Positions 44,502-53,931 are shown, counted from the first letter of the stretch. The stretch: 64,000 bases of DNA from Acidobacteriota bacterium (GCA_018269005.1 JAFDVK010000012.1:682001-746000), one strand, 5' to 3'. Notes: generated by a model from the sequence alone, not told the origin. Numbers and translations: made by a program.

Positions 44502-45358
44502 GAAATGTATGCTTCCTGTCGATGGACGACCTTACGGGCTACGTCTCTGATGACGAGCTCGCCGTTGGGCCGTTGGCGGAACGAGGCATTGCGGTCGAAA
44601 CGCTTTCATGGCGGCAAAGGACGCAGGAATGGAGCGACTTTGACGCGGTCGTCATAAGGACGACGTGGGATTATCAGCGTTTTCCGAAGGATTTTCTAGC
44701 GGTTCTTGATGAGATCGAGCGGTCCACGCGGCTTCTGAATCCTGCAAGCGTTGTCCGATGGAATTTTGACAAGATATACCTGAAGCAATTGTCGGAAAAC
44801 GGCGTGAAGATCGTCCCAACGATCTTTGAGACGCATTTTTCTTCGGAGAATTTCGATTCCTGGCTTGTTGCTTTTGCGACGCCGGAGTTGATAATCAAAC
44901 CGCGTGTGAGCGCAACGGCAGAGCACACTTACAGGCTTCGCACGTTCGATGCGGCCCTAACCGAAAGTTTCGAGGCACGGCCGTTCCTCGTTCAGCCATT
45001 CCTGGAAAATGTTGTAAGCGAGGGCGAATATTCGCTCTTTTATTTTAATGGTGAATTCAGCCACGCGATCCTGAAAGCGCCAAAGGCGCAGGATTTTCGT
45101 GTGCAGGAAGAACACGGCGGGGTCATCACGGCCATCGAGGCGACAGACGAAATGAAAGCGGCTGCATCAACGGCACTCGCGACCGTAGCGGAACCGCTTT
45201 TGTATGCACGCGTCGATCTTGTGCGTGATGCGTTGGGCGGTTTTCAGCTCATGGAACTTGAGTTGATCGAGCCTGCACTATATTTCAGAATGGACGAACG
45301 TTCGCCGATACTCTTTGCAGAACATCTCGATATTCAGATGAGGCTTCCGAGAGAATGA
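44498..45358 (+). CDS. ATP-grasp domain protein (glutathione synthetase-like)
   Basis: 286 residues from GTG overlapping the pyrE stop by four bases. N-terminal pre-ATP-grasp domain has FDAVVIRTTWDYQRFPKDFL, followed by the ATP-binding lobe with ELIIKPRVSATAEHTYRL, QPFLENVVSEGEYSLFYF and the metal-binding MELELIEPALYFRMDE. The TTWDY and EYSLF segments match the family that includes the cycloserine-ligase DcsG and related glutathione synthetase-like proteins, whose ligated substrates are mostly unknown. No peptide-antibiotic genes are around, so a housekeeping ligase is more likely. Confidence 0.8.
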   Translation: MRNVCFLSMDDLTGYVSDDELAVGPLAERGIAVETLSWRQRTQEWSDFDAVVIRTTWDYQRFPKDFLAVLDEIERSTRLLNPASVVRWNFDKIYLKQLSENGVKIVPTIFETHFSSENFDSWLVAFATPELIIKPRVSATAEHTYRLRTFDAALTESFEARPFLVQPFLENVVSEGEYSLFYFNGEFSHAILKAPKAQDFRVQEEHGGVITAIEATDEMKAAASTALATVAEPLLYARVDLVRDALGGFQLMELELIEPALYFRMDERSPILFAEHLDIQMRLPRE

Positions 45359-45825
45359 AACGCAGCGAGAAGGCAATGAAACTGTGGAGAGCATTCTGCG
45401 CGGCGAGCGGCACTGATCTAGCCTTGCCGTTCCAAGTTTGGCATTTTGGGAATACGAAGGAAATGGCCGCCGATCTTGGGAAGCTTGTCGTGTCGGGCTT
45501 AAAAACAGCCACCGGGAGCCTAGTTGAGGCGAACGCCAAAAGGCCGGAAGAAACGCCGGTGCTTGGCGGGCTCAGTGTTGTCACCGATCTTGGCGGCGAA
45601 GCGATCTGTGTCATTCAGACCACCGAGATCCGTTACTTGCCGTTTGACGAAGTTGACGCGGAATTCGCCTATGACGAAGGTGAAGGCGACAGGACCTATC
45701 AGTATTGGCGAGACGTCCATTGGACTTATTTTTCGAACGAAGCTCATCATTTGGGACTGGAGTTTAACGAAAGGTCGCTGATTTGCTGCGAACGCTTCAA
45801 AGTTTTGTTTGTCGATGAATTATAA
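45355..45825 (+). CDS. ASCH-domain RNA-binding-like protein
   Basis: 156 residues, ATG overlapping the previous stop (ATGA). ASCH fold: WHFGNTKEMAADLGKLVVSGLKTATGS (about 27-55), then VVTDLGGEAICVIQTTEIRYLPFDEVDAEFA and WRDVHWTYFSNEA. ASCH domains resemble PUA and include acetylcytidine amidohydrolases such as YqfB; this longer subfamily (DUF984-like) has no established role. Operon partner of truA, which it overlaps by 11 bases. Confidence 0.85.
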   Translation: MKRSEKAMKLWRAFCAASGTDLALPFQVWHFGNTKEMAADLGKLVVSGLKTATGSLVEANAKRPEETPVLGGLSVVTDLGGEAICVIQTTEIRYLPFDEVDAEFAYDEGEGDRTYQYWRDVHWTYFSNEAHHLGLEFNERSLICCERFKVLFVDEL

Positions 45826-46567
45826 GCTTCTGATCCAATACGACGGCACCGACTTTCACGGTTGGCAGGTACAGGAGAATGCACGCACCATTCAAGGTGA
45901 ACTCGAGCGCGTCTGCCGGATGCTCGAGGATGCTGACGTCAAGGTGATCGGTTCGGGACGAACGGACGCAGGTGTACATGCCGAAGGACAGGTTGCCAAC
46001 GTCGTAATGCACAAGCCTTTCACGCCGGACGGCCTTAGGGCCGCGATCAACGGCAATCTTTGGCGGGACATCCGCGTGATGTCGGTCGAGAAGGCACCGG
46101 ACGATTTTCATGCGAGATTCTCTGCGAAACAAAAGACATACGTCTATCGCATAATCAACGCTCCGGTGATGTCGCCCATTTGGCGGCGTTTTGCCCACCA
46201 TGAACCAAAACCGCTCGCACTTGAAAGTATGGTCGAAGCAGGTAGATTGTTTCTCGGCGAACACGATTGGTCGGCCTTTGCGTCTGCAAGTACCGAGAGT
46301 GAGAACAAGGTGCGGCTTGTAACGGATGTAAGCCTTCGGTCGATGTGGGATGCTCGTGCGAACGCCTTGCTGATCGAGTTTCGCATCACGGCGACGGGCT
46401 TCTTGCGGTACATGGTCCGTTCGATAGTTGGTACGCTGCTCGATGTCGGACAAGGCACAAAGAACGGTGATACAATTCAGACGGCGATCGTAACGGGAGA
46501 TCGGCAATTGTGCGGGCGTACGGCACCGGCTCAAGGATTGACGCTCGAAAGGGTCGAGTACGACTAA
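45815..46567 (+). CDS. truA: tRNA pseudouridine(38-40) synthase
   Basis: 250 residues. Start ATG at 45815 gives MNYKLLIQYDGTDFHGWQV, the exact family N-terminus. Catalytic Asp in GSGRTDAGVHAEGQVAN (about residue 52); other family marks are FHARFSAKQKTYVYRI, HDWSAFAS and ATGFLRYMVRSIVGTL. Modifies uridines 38-40 of the tRNA anticodon arm. Overlaps the ASCH gene. Confidence 0.97.
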   Translation: MNYKLLIQYDGTDFHGWQVQENARTIQGELERVCRMLEDADVKVIGSGRTDAGVHAEGQVANVVMHKPFTPDGLRAAINGNLWRDIRVMSVEKAPDDFHARFSAKQKTYVYRIINAPVMSPIWRRFAHHEPKPLALESMVEAGRLFLGEHDWSAFASASTESENKVRLVTDVSLRSMWDARANALLIEFRITATGFLRYMVRSIVGTLLDVGQGTKNGDTIQTAIVTGDRQLCGRTAPAQGLTLERVEYD

Positions 46568-46590
46568 CCGGAGATTTTAAATTTCATCGG

Positions 46591-46887
46591 ATGCTTATCT
46601 ACCATATCGTCGAAAAAGAGGTATGGGATGCGCTTGAATCGGAGCTCTACAGCCCTATCGGGCTTGAACGCGAGGGATTCATTCATTGCAGTTTCAAGGA
46701 GCAGCTCTCGGGCGTGATCGAGCGGTATTACGCAAGAGGCTCTGAGCTTGCGGTGCTCGAGATCGACCCGCAGTACCTTATGTCACGGGTCGTTAACGAA
46801 CCATCTACGAACGAAGAGATATATCCGCACATCTATGGGCAGATAAATCTCTCAGCGGTCGTGGCCGTCGAATACCGTATAGCATGA
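46591..46887 (+). CDS. DUF952 domain-containing protein
   Basis: 98 residues from ATG at 46591. DUF952 pattern: IYHIVEKEVWDALESELYSP, GFIHCSFKEQLSGVIERYY and YPHIYGQINLSAVVAVEYR. Two His residues in HC and PHIYG are conserved in the family, hinting at an enzyme, but the activity is unknown. Stop overlaps the uppS start by four bases. Confidence 0.9.
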   Translation: MLIYHIVEKEVWDALESELYSPIGLEREGFIHCSFKEQLSGVIERYYARGSELAVLEIDPQYLMSRVVNEPSTNEEIYPHIYGQINLSAVVAVEYRIA

Positions 46888-47645
46888 TCGAAGCATTTGA
46901 CGGCATCGTCAAACGAAATTCCAACGAAGCGAAACTGCTCGCCGAGATCGACCATTCGCGCTTGCCGAAGCATATTGCCGTGATAATGGACGGCAACGGA
47001 CGCTGGGCAAAGCTTCGCGGACGCCCTCGAATTTTCGGCCATCGTGAGGGTGCAGAATCTGTGCGTGCGATTCTCGACACCTCCGCGCGTCTTGGCATCG
47101 AGGCCCTTACGCTCTACGCCTTTTCGACCGAGAATTGGAAACGTCCGAAGACCGAGGTCTCAGCCCTGATGTCGATGCTCAAGCGTGTGCTAAAACGCGA
47201 GCTCCGCGAAGTACACGGCAACAACATTCGGTTCCGGACGATAGGCGATGTGACCGCATTGAGCGACGACGTCCGCGAACAGCTCGCCGTTGCCGAAAAA
47301 CTTACGGCCGGAAATACAGGTACGGTGATGAACGTCGCGTTGAATTACGGTTCGCGGGCGGAGATCGTGCGTGCGGCGAACTTAGCGGCGAAGAGCGGCG
47401 AGATCACGGAAGAGAGCATCGAGGCAAATCTTTACACGAGCGGAATGCCGCAGGTCGATCTTCTGATCCGCACGAGCGGCGAATTTCGTATCTCGAATTT
47501 TCTCCTTTGGCAGATCGCATACAGCGAGATCCACGTAACGCCGACACTCTTTCCGGACTTCCGCCGACAACAGCTTTTTGAGGCGATCGTCGATTTTCAG
47601 AAACGCGACAGGCGATACGGCGGCCTCGGCAAAGGATCAAAATGA
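46884..47645 (+). CDS. uppS: isoprenyl (undecaprenyl) diphosphate synthase
   Basis: 253 residues. Cis-prenyltransferase that builds the C55 lipid carrier for peptidoglycan. AVIMDGNGRWAKLRGRPRIFGH holds the catalytic Asp and the pyrophosphate-binding residues; LTLYAFSTENWKRPKTEV and the C-terminal DLLIRTSGEFRISNFLLWQIAYSE are diagnostic. Note GE-RISNF where most family members have GE-RLSNF. The ~25-residue N-terminal extension before HIAVIMDG is normal. Coupled to cdsA by a four-base overlap. Confidence 0.97.
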   Translation: MIEAFDGIVKRNSNEAKLLAEIDHSRLPKHIAVIMDGNGRWAKLRGRPRIFGHREGAESVRAILDTSARLGIEALTLYAFSTENWKRPKTEVSALMSMLKRVLKRELREVHGNNIRFRTIGDVTALSDDVREQLAVAEKLTAGNTGTVMNVALNYGSRAEIVRAANLAAKSGEITEESIEANLYTSGMPQVDLLIRTSGEFRISNFLLWQIAYSEIHVTPTLFPDFRRQQLFEAIVDFQKRDRRYGGLGKGSK

Positions 47646-48478
47646 AAACTCGCCTTCTGACAGCGGCCGTTGCCATTCCAATTCTCATTGCGGCGATCAT
47701 CCTGCCTATTTGGCTGCCGTGGACGGTTTGGCTGTTCGTCGCGATCGCGGTTTTTGGCCTCGGTGCCGGATTATTCGAATTCTTCACACTTACGAAGAAA
47801 CTCGAGCTAAAAGCCGATGCAGGCATCGCGTATCTCGGTGCTGCAGCTTTCACCGTCTCGTTCATTTTTGATGCACCGTCGAAAGCACCGGAAGTGATGT
47901 TCTGCGTGATGGCCGCGTTCATCATCACGGTCTTTATTTCGCAGGCATTCCGTTTTCAGAAGGATTTTACAAAGCTCTTGGCGGGTCTCGGGGTAACGAT
48001 CGCCGGTGTTTTCTACTTGGCGTTCATCGGCGGTTTCCTGATCGGCGTGCGTCTGGGATTTGATGCCGTGCTGTCATCAAAACTGCTCTTGTTCTTTTTC
48101 GCAGTAGTTTTTGGTTCGGATGCTGGAGCCTACTTTGCAGGCCGAGCATTCGGCAAACACAAACTCGCACCGGCGATCTCGCCCGGAAAGACCGTGGAAG
48201 GACTGATCGGCGGCATCCTGGCCGCGGCAGGGTTCGCATCGCTCGCGATCTGGATTTTCTTCCACGAACTCGGCTTCTTGCCCGGGATCATCGTCGCGAT
48301 AGCGATCGCGATCTTGGGCGTATTAGGCGACTTGGCGGAAAGCGCGATAAAACGCGGCTCCGGTGCGAAGGATGCGGCATCGATCCTGCCCGGCCACGGC
48401 GGTTTTCTCGATCGTCTGGATAGTTTGCTCTTCGGCGCTCCAGTGCTGTATTATTTCGCTAGGTTTTATTTCGGATGA
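47642..48478 (+). CDS. cdsA: phosphatidate cytidylyltransferase
   Basis: 278 residues, about eight hydrophobic helices; inner membrane enzyme making CDP-diacylglycerol from phosphatidate and CTP. Signature at the C-terminal third: GLIGGILAAAG, ILGVLGDLAESAIKRGSGAKDAASILPGHGGFLDRLDSLLF (the S-x-x-KR-x(4)-KD-x(6)-GHGG-x(2)-DR-x-D pattern). Last gene of the pyrE operon; a terminator-like hairpin follows. Confidence 0.96.
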   Translation: MKTRLLTAAVAIPILIAAIILPIWLPWTVWLFVAIAVFGLGAGLFEFFTLTKKLELKADAGIAYLGAAAFTVSFIFDAPSKAPEVMFCVMAAFIITVFISQAFRFQKDFTKLLAGLGVTIAGVFYLAFIGGFLIGVRLGFDAVLSSKLLLFFFAVVFGSDAGAYFAGRAFGKHKLAPAISPGKTVEGLIGGILAAAGFASLAIWIFFHELGFLPGIIVAIAIAILGVLGDLAESAIKRGSGAKDAASILPGHGGFLDRLDSLLFGAPVLYYFARFYFG

Positions 48479-48541
48479 AAGCCGTTCGGTTCAATGACAA
48501 TAATACGTAAGGCCGGATGCGGAAACTTCTCTCGCGTCGCG

Positions 48542-48578
48542 GCCCTTCGTTGTCATAGACTCGAAGGGCTTTTGTTTT
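48542..48578 (+). terminator. rho-independent terminator after cdsA, nested in a longer inverted repeat
   Basis: Stem GCCCTTCG/CGAAGGGC with a 12-base loop and a TTTTGTTTT tail. An outer pair CTCTCGCG (48529-48536) and CGCGAGAG (48582-48589) surrounds it. Confidence 0.75.
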
Positions 48579-48692
48579 GCCCGCGAGAGGCATATTGGCG
48601 GGCTGAGATTATCAGGTAAGAGTAACGAAAGACGGCTATAGAGAAGATTCTTTATTTACGAGCATTCGCATTATTTGCGGGCGGAAATTCTT

Positions 48693-50504
48693 ATGTTAGA
48701 CACTCTTGGAAGTTTAGAGCGCACCCATACGTGCGGTGAATTACGAACGGAGAACGTTGGAAACGCCGTTATCCTGATGGGTTGGGTCGCGAAAAAACGT
48801 GATTTTGGCCCGCTAACGTTCATTGACCTGCGTGACCGCGATGGCGTCACGCAGGTTGTCCTGAACGAGGAGACCTCGCCCGACGCCCATGCAAAAGCGA
48901 AAGATATCCGCGGCGAATTCGTTCTCGGCATCAAGGGTGTGGTCGTTGAGCGCGAAGGCACTCATAACGCAAAACTTGCGACGGGCGACATCGAGGTTCA
49001 TGCGAGCGAACTTCTGATCTTTAATACCGCTAAAGTTCCGCCGTTCGAGCTCGAAAAGGCAGGTTCTCAGAACCTTGCCTCGGAAGACCTGCGGCTCAAG
49101 TATCGATATATGGATTTGCGTCGGCCGCAGCTTCAGCACAACATCCGTATGCGTGCGAAGGCCGTGAGGGCGATACGCGAGTATTTTGATAACCGTGGAT
49201 TTATCGAGATCGAGACGCCGATACTTCTCAAATCAACGCCGGAAGGCGCTCGGGATTTTATCGTTCCGTCGCGCATCCACACGGGAAAGTTCTTTGCGTT
49301 GCCGCAGTCGCCGCAGATATTGAAGCAGATAACAATGATCTCCGGCTTTGATAAGTACTTCCAGATAGCACGATGCTTTCGCGACGAAGATCTGCGTGCA
49401 GACCGTCAGCCGGAGTTCACGCAGCTCGACATGGAGATGTCATTCGTGAACCGCGAACAGGTCTATCGGGAGATGGAAGGGATGTTCAACCACGTGATGA
49501 AACTGATCGGGGTTGAATTTCCGGCCGAGTGGCCGAGGATGACCCATGCCGAGGCGATGCGTCGATACGGTTCGGATAAGCCCGATCTTCGCTTCGAAAT
49601 GGAGCTCAAGGATCTTTCGGAAAATTTGAGAGACACGGACTTTGGTCCGTTCCGGGACACGCTCGAAAAAGGTGGCGAGGTTAAATGCATCGTCGTGAAG
49701 GGCCGCGGCGACTATTCGCGTAAGCAAACGGACGAACTGCAGGAATATGTAAAACGCTATGGTGCCGGAGCCCTTGCGTGGATCAAGCTCGCAAACGACG
49801 GCGCGACGACATCTTCTTTGGCGAAAGTGCTTGGTGACGAAAAGGTCGCTGAACTTGCATCTCTCGCAGGGGCCGGGAAAGGCGACGCCGTTCTTATCGT
49901 CGCGGGCCGAAAGTCTGTGGTCGCGGCATCGCTCGGAGCACTGCGGCTTGAGGTTGCTCGTCGCGAAGACCTAATCGACCGTTCGGCCTACAAGCCATTG
50001 ATCGTGACAGAATTCCCGATGTTCGAGCACGACGAAGAGACCGATACGTACGTTGCGGCCCACCATCCTTTCACATCGCCGATGGACGAGGACATCGAGC
50101 TTTTCAAGACGGCAGTGAATGACGCGTCGCAGCATCATCTTCTGGGTCAGGTGCGGGCGAAAGCTTACGATGCGGTCATAAACGGCTACGAGTGTGCGGG
50201 CGGCTCGATCCGTATCCATCAGAAGGAAATTCAGGACCTGAACTTTAAGGCTCTCGGGATGACTCCGGAAAAGGCACGCGAGCGTTTCGGCTTCTTCCTC
50301 GACGCACTCGAATACGGAACGCCGCCGCACGGAGGTTTTGCCGCCGGCATCGAACGAACTTGTATGATCCTTTGCGGAACGGAGAATATTCGCGACGTGA
50401 TGGCATTTCCGAAGACCGCCTCGGCCCAGGACCTGATGATGGATTCACCCGGCGAAGTCGATGCTTCGCAGCTCGATGAACTGGGTATAAGCGTTGATGA
50501 CTGA
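48693..50504 (+). CDS. aspS: aspartyl-tRNA synthetase
   Basis: 603 residues from ATG at 48693, six codons into the open frame; this gives the standard MLDTLGSLERTHTCGELR N-terminus. OB-fold anticodon-binding domain about 1-110, class II motif 1 (YFDNRGFIEIETPILLKSTPEGARDF), motif 2 (RCFRDEDLRADRQPEFTQLDME) and motif 3 (GIERTCMILCGTENIRDVMAFPK), with the bacterial GAD insertion domain about 285-420. Tail is QDLMMDSPGEVDASQLDELGI. Whether it also charges tRNA-Asn cannot be told. Own transcript behind the cdsA terminator. Confidence 0.97.
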   Translation: MLDTLGSLERTHTCGELRTENVGNAVILMGWVAKKRDFGPLTFIDLRDRDGVTQVVLNEETSPDAHAKAKDIRGEFVLGIKGVVVEREGTHNAKLATGDIEVHASELLIFNTAKVPPFELEKAGSQNLASEDLRLKYRYMDLRRPQLQHNIRMRAKAVRAIREYFDNRGFIEIETPILLKSTPEGARDFIVPSRIHTGKFFALPQSPQILKQITMISGFDKYFQIARCFRDEDLRADRQPEFTQLDMEMSFVNREQVYREMEGMFNHVMKLIGVEFPAEWPRMTHAEAMRRYGSDKPDLRFEMELKDLSENLRDTDFGPFRDTLEKGGEVKCIVVKGRGDYSRKQTDELQEYVKRYGAGALAWIKLANDGATTSSLAKVLGDEKVAELASLAGAGKGDAVLIVAGRKSVVAASLGALRLEVARREDLIDRSAYKPLIVTEFPMFEHDEETDTYVAAHHPFTSPMDEDIELFKTAVNDASQHHLLGQVRAKAYDAVINGYECAGGSIRIHQKEIQDLNFKALGMTPEKARERFGFFLDALEYGTPPHGGFAAGIERTCMILCGTENIRDVMAFPKTASAQDLMMDSPGEVDASQLDELGISVDD

Positions 50505-50506
50505 GG

Positions 50507-51235
50507 TCAGGGGCAGCCAAAAACCTCTTTAAGCACGTCGGCATATTCGAGAATTGCCTTTTCGCCATCGCCGGAATAGACCGACCCGTGCATCGAAGCG
50601 ACGGTAGATGGTCTTAGCGCCGCGATCCGGTTCAAGGTTGCCTCGGTATTCGGTGTAAAGGGCAGATAGTTCGCCAACGGGCTTGCCTGCATCTCCAACA
50701 TTGAACCCCGAACTCGATCTATCACGTTTTCTGAGGTCAGCGGCGGAAGGTCGCCATTTTGGTGCAGAATGTCCGAAGAGAAAAGGACGCCCGTTTTCGT
50801 GTCGTACAGGAGCCCGGCTTCCCAGTTGTGGGGCACATGAGGCGTCTGCAGGAATCGAAATGTGTGTGACCCGGTCGAGAATTCTTCACCGTCCGTCATT
50901 CCCTTCGCGGGATTCTTCGGTGCGAAATCATCGACACTTACTAATTTGCCGACCATGCTGCAAACGCCCGTCGCGTGCGGTGCGATCTCATGCCACTCAT
51001 TGAGCGAACCGCATTCGTCGGCCTCGAAATGACTGAATCCCGCCCAGCGAAGCGTAGCCGGATCGATGAGTTCGCTCACCGCCTCTCGAACCGTCGGAAA
51101 CAATACACGCATCCCGGTGTGTATGAGCACCGGTTCTTCATCGCGGATAAGGAACTGGCTAAAACCGAGGTTTGCCTCCGGTATAAAGGTATTGATCCGA
51201 AAGGTATCTGCTGCAATTTCCGATATCGTGTACAT
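50507..51235 (-). CDS. ODP-type metallo-beta-lactamase-fold protein (di-iron oxygen-binding family)
   Basis: 242 residues from the ATG at 51235, which has GGGAGA nine bases upstream; the frame reaches 51283. Flavodiiron-like motif HxExDE is present as [10 protein letters not shown] (about residues 72-81), followed by a later [14 protein letters not shown] and [13 protein letters not shown] for the other metal ligands, and a C-terminal [12 protein letters not shown] (oxygen-binding di-iron protein) members lack the flavodoxin domain and may act in oxygen or NO sensing or detoxification. Converges on aspS with two bases between the stops. Confidence 0.85.
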   Translation of the reverse strand: MYTISEIAADTFRINTFIPEANLGFSQFLIRDEEPVLIHTGMRVLFPTVREAVSELIDPATLRWAGFSHFEADECGSLNEWHEIAPHATGVCSMVGKLVSVDDFAPKNPAKGMTDGEEFSTGSHTFRFLQTPHVPHNWEAGLLYDTKTGVLFSSDILHQNGDLPPLTSENVIDRVRGSMLEMQASPLANYLPFTPNTEATLNRIAALRPSTVASMHGSVYSGDGEKAILEYADVLKEVFGCP

Positions 51236-51462
51236 TCTTCTGTCTCCCATCCAGATCGTTAGGTCAGCCTCTTGCGGGAGCAAAAAAACAACAATCTATC
51301 AGCACTTGATCTCGATGTCTAGTACTTTCTTCAATTGTTGGCGAGCGTCGGTCGCGGTGGTTCGGATCGCGTCATAAATATCGATGTTCGGGCTTTTTAA
51401 GTGTGTATGTCGGCTAGAATTTTCGAACCATTTCGGTCAGAATATCGTTAAGATACGTTGTA

Positions 51463-52086
51463 ATGCCGTCAAAATACGACACAAATCAGCTAGATCCTGA
51501 CTTTCCCGAGAAGGCGAAGGCCGCGGCGGCGCAAGCTTCCGCTGAGACAGGCGGTGAAACGAGGCCGTTCGCGAATACGGAGAATTACGAGCAGGAGACG
51601 CGTGAATTCGGTCCGCAGGATTTTGGTGCGTATCAGGCGCCGCAAGGTGCGTATGCTCCTGCATTTTACGCATCGCCGGCACCGGCTGCGGTCGAGGATG
51701 TGCGAAATCGACGCGTTGACAAGGTTGGGTTGAAAGAGAATATCGTGACGGCCATTCCATATATCCCGTGGTATTTTGGCCTTGTTGCGGGTATCATCCT
51801 TCTTGTTCTGCTGCCGAAGAGCGAGGCAAAATCACGCTTTCACGCGGCTCAGGGGCTTGCCGCGCATCTTGGCATCCTGCTCGTAACCACGCTACTCGGT
51901 ATCGTTGGATCGATCACGAACGCCGCTCGACCCGCGGTCGGAATCTTTTCGGCGATCACGACCGTGATCCTTTTCGTTTTTGTCTATAAAGCCTGGCGTG
52001 GCCGGCCGATCCATCTAGAGTTTCTTGAGGGTCTGACGGATTGGCTCGAAGAAAAGCTTACGCCCGATACCTTCAACAAGAAATAA
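51463..52086 (+). CDS. DUF4870-like membrane protein
   Basis: 207 residues. The first ~95 are Gln/Ala/Pro/Tyr-rich and disordered; then three or four hydrophobic segments from residue ~99 with IVTAIPYIPWYFGLVAGIILLVLLPKSEAKSRFHAAQG, the DUF4870/Tic20-like pattern of small integral membrane proteins, and a short basic-acidic tail. Function unknown. Its TAA overlaps the thioesterase ATG (TAATG), so the two are coupled. Confidence 0.78.
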   Translation: MPSKYDTNQLDPDFPEKAKAAAAQASAETGGETRPFANTENYEQETREFGPQDFGAYQAPQGAYAPAFYASPAPAAVEDVRNRRVDKVGLKENIVTAIPYIPWYFGLVAGIILLVLLPKSEAKSRFHAAQGLAAHLGILLVTTLLGIVGSITNAARPAVGIFSAITTVILFVFVYKAWRGRPIHLEFLEGLTDWLEEKLTPDTFNKK

Positions 52087-52550
52087 TGTCCGATCTCTCA
52101 GTACAGCAAGAATATTCACCGAACAGCATCTGCTTCGGCTGCGGCCCCGCGAACGAAAAAGGCCTGCGGATAAACAGTTTTCCAGAGGGCGAAGAGCTCG
52201 TGATGGAGTTTCACGCAAAGCCCGAGCACCAAGCTTTCCCGGGAATGCTCAATGGCGGCATTATCGGAACGTTGCTCGATTGCCATTCGAACTGGACAGC
52301 GGCGTATTTTATGATGAAGCGCGACGGGAAAGACCGGCCGGACTGCACGGTAACGGCGGACTTCCACGTCAAACTTCTCAGGCCGACCCCGTCCGATGCA
52401 ACGATCTATCTGCGTGCAAGAGTTGTCGAGTCAAAAGAAGATCGAGCGACGATCGAAGCAGAACTGACCGCAAATGAGAAGGTCTGCGCGACCTGCCGCG
52501 GCACCTTCGTCGCGGTTAAAGAAGGCCATCCGGCCTATCATCGGTGGTAA
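52086..52550 (+). CDS. PaaI-like hotdog-fold acyl-CoA thioesterase
   Basis: 154 residues. Hotdog core: NSICFGCGPANEKGLRINSF at the start, GMLNGGIIGTLLDCHSNWTAAYF (active-site region HGG is replaced by NGG) and TVTADFHVKLLRPTPSDATIYLRARVVESKEDRATIEAEL. The C-terminus VCATCRGTFVAVKEGHPAYHRW is duplicated, diverged, at 53932-54000. Thioesterases of this group hydrolyse aryl- or acyl-CoA; substrate unknown. The 248 bases that follow, up to 52798, hold no recognisable gene. Confidence 0.85.
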   Translation: MSDLSVQQEYSPNSICFGCGPANEKGLRINSFPEGEELVMEFHAKPEHQAFPGMLNGGIIGTLLDCHSNWTAAYFMMKRDGKDRPDCTVTADFHVKLLRPTPSDATIYLRARVVESKEDRATIEAELTANEKVCATCRGTFVAVKEGHPAYHRW

Positions 52551-52798
52551 ACCCGCAAAAAATCGTCGGACGTTTCTTCGGATCTGCCATGGAGGTTCAA
52601 GCAAGTCAATATACGTCGTGAGCCGAATCATCGCGGGCGGCGCGTTGAAGTTGACGAATATGTGCTCTTCCATCCGCGTCGTTTCTACGTTCAACGGATA
52701 TACATTCCCAAAATCGTTTTTAATATGCTGGCCCGAAACAGGTAGAGAAAAGCCTCACACACGCGCAGGGTTAAATAAATCAAAGACCGCAATAAAGG

Positions 52799-53788
52799 TT
52801 ATGATAGGTTCATATCTTTGTTCCCGAGGGTGAAAGCTTCTTTTCCCGCCTCTTCGCCACGTCCAGCGGCAGATTCTTCGAGATAACGCACCGCCTGATC
52901 GTACTGAGGAAGTTGACGATAGGCCGGGAGAAGCGGTGCAATACGCTCAAGCAGCGTTGCGTGAAGGCGCTGATCCGTCATGCCTTTTTGCATTAGCTCT
53001 TGTTCATATCGAGATTGAAATTCCGTTATTATCTCGGCCCCATGTTCTATCAGTTTCTCTCCATAGAGTGACCGGTATTTCTCGATCGCAGCCGCAAGGG
53101 CTTGTGCAGCATTGACCTGCTCACCCTTGATCGCGGAGATCAGGTAACCAAACTCGCTTCCCATTCGAGCGCGGATCGTAGCCGCGACGAACCCTTCCTG
53201 CGGATTGGAACTGTGGACCGAAATGCCATAAGTCATTCGCTCGCCATTTAGTTTCTCGTAGGTAAAAAGAAAACGATGCTCTGCCTTGCGTAGAAACTTG
53301 GGAGGTATCATCTGATACTCGAAGTCGACGAGTTGGACATACGGCAAATAGACAGCCCCCTTTGTTTTGAGAGCCTCGACGATCTCTTTGAGTTGTGTTG
53401 CCGCATGTTCGCGTTCAGGGAAGAGGACGTGTTCAATGCCCGTGTGAAAGCCTGCCTTCAAGTACAGTGGCAGTTCGCCCAGTATTGATTCTGCGCCAGC
53501 TCCCAATATAGACGTCGCTCCCATCTTTGCCATTCCCTTGCTGAAATTCAGCCATTGATCTGACTCGGAAGCAAATTTTGGTACATAGAGCGCCGCGTCG
53601 TTATACCAGTAAAAAATGCCCTCAACCAGTCGTGCCGACCTAGGGAAGGTTATGTCGTTTCCGCGAAATAGCGCCAGCTCATCTCCAAGAGGGTTCCCCG
53701 CTTCATCGCGAAATTTCGGGCCAGCAAGAAGAATATCCTCAAAACTCGGATCAGGAACCAAGCTATTACGCGGTATGATGTATTTCAT
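52799..53788 (-). CDS. unknown protein, minus-strand insertion next to a thioesterase remnant
   Basis: 329 residues. No signal peptide, no membrane helix. N-terminal half is beta/loop-rich (PDPSFEDILLAGPKFRDEAGN, GIFYWYNDAALYVPKF); the C-terminal third is helical with QALAAAIEKYRSLYGEKLIEH and a coiled-coil-like FQSRYEQELMQKGMTDQRLH. Family not recognised. Its base composition is more AT-rich than the surrounding genes and it stands alone, in opposite orientation, between the thioesterase gene and a partial thioesterase copy, so it looks acquired. Confidence 0.7.
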   Translation of the reverse strand: MKYIIPRNSLVPDPSFEDILLAGPKFRDEAGNPLGDELALFRGNDITFPRSARLVEGIFYWYNDAALYVPKFASESDQWLNFSKGMAKMGATSILGAGAESILGELPLYLKAGFHTGIEHVLFPEREHAATQLKEIVEALKTKGAVYLPYVQLVDFEYQMIPPKFLRKAEHRFLFTYEKLNGERMTYGISVHSSNPQEGFVAATIRARMGSEFGYLISAIKGEQVNAAQALAAAIEKYRSLYGEKLIEHGAEIITEFQSRYEQELMQKGMTDQRLHATLLERIAPLLPAYRQLPQYDQAVRYLEESAAGRGEEAGKEAFTLGNKDMNLS

Positions 53789-53931
53789 TTTACGTATTCC
53801 TCGAACTTCCTTCTCGCGGCTGCTTCGACAAATTATGTCAAGACCTGAATTGAGCTGTCGTTTCAGTTAGTCTTCGTCAAGTCTACCATTGACAGGGCAA
53901 TTATCGGGATCAGGAAAAGGGGGACTCCATA

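Noticed and set aside
52431..52694. 87-residue minus-strand frame after the thioesterase gene
   Set aside because: Half of it is antisense to the thioesterase end; no start signal and no domain, so I left the gap as non-coding.
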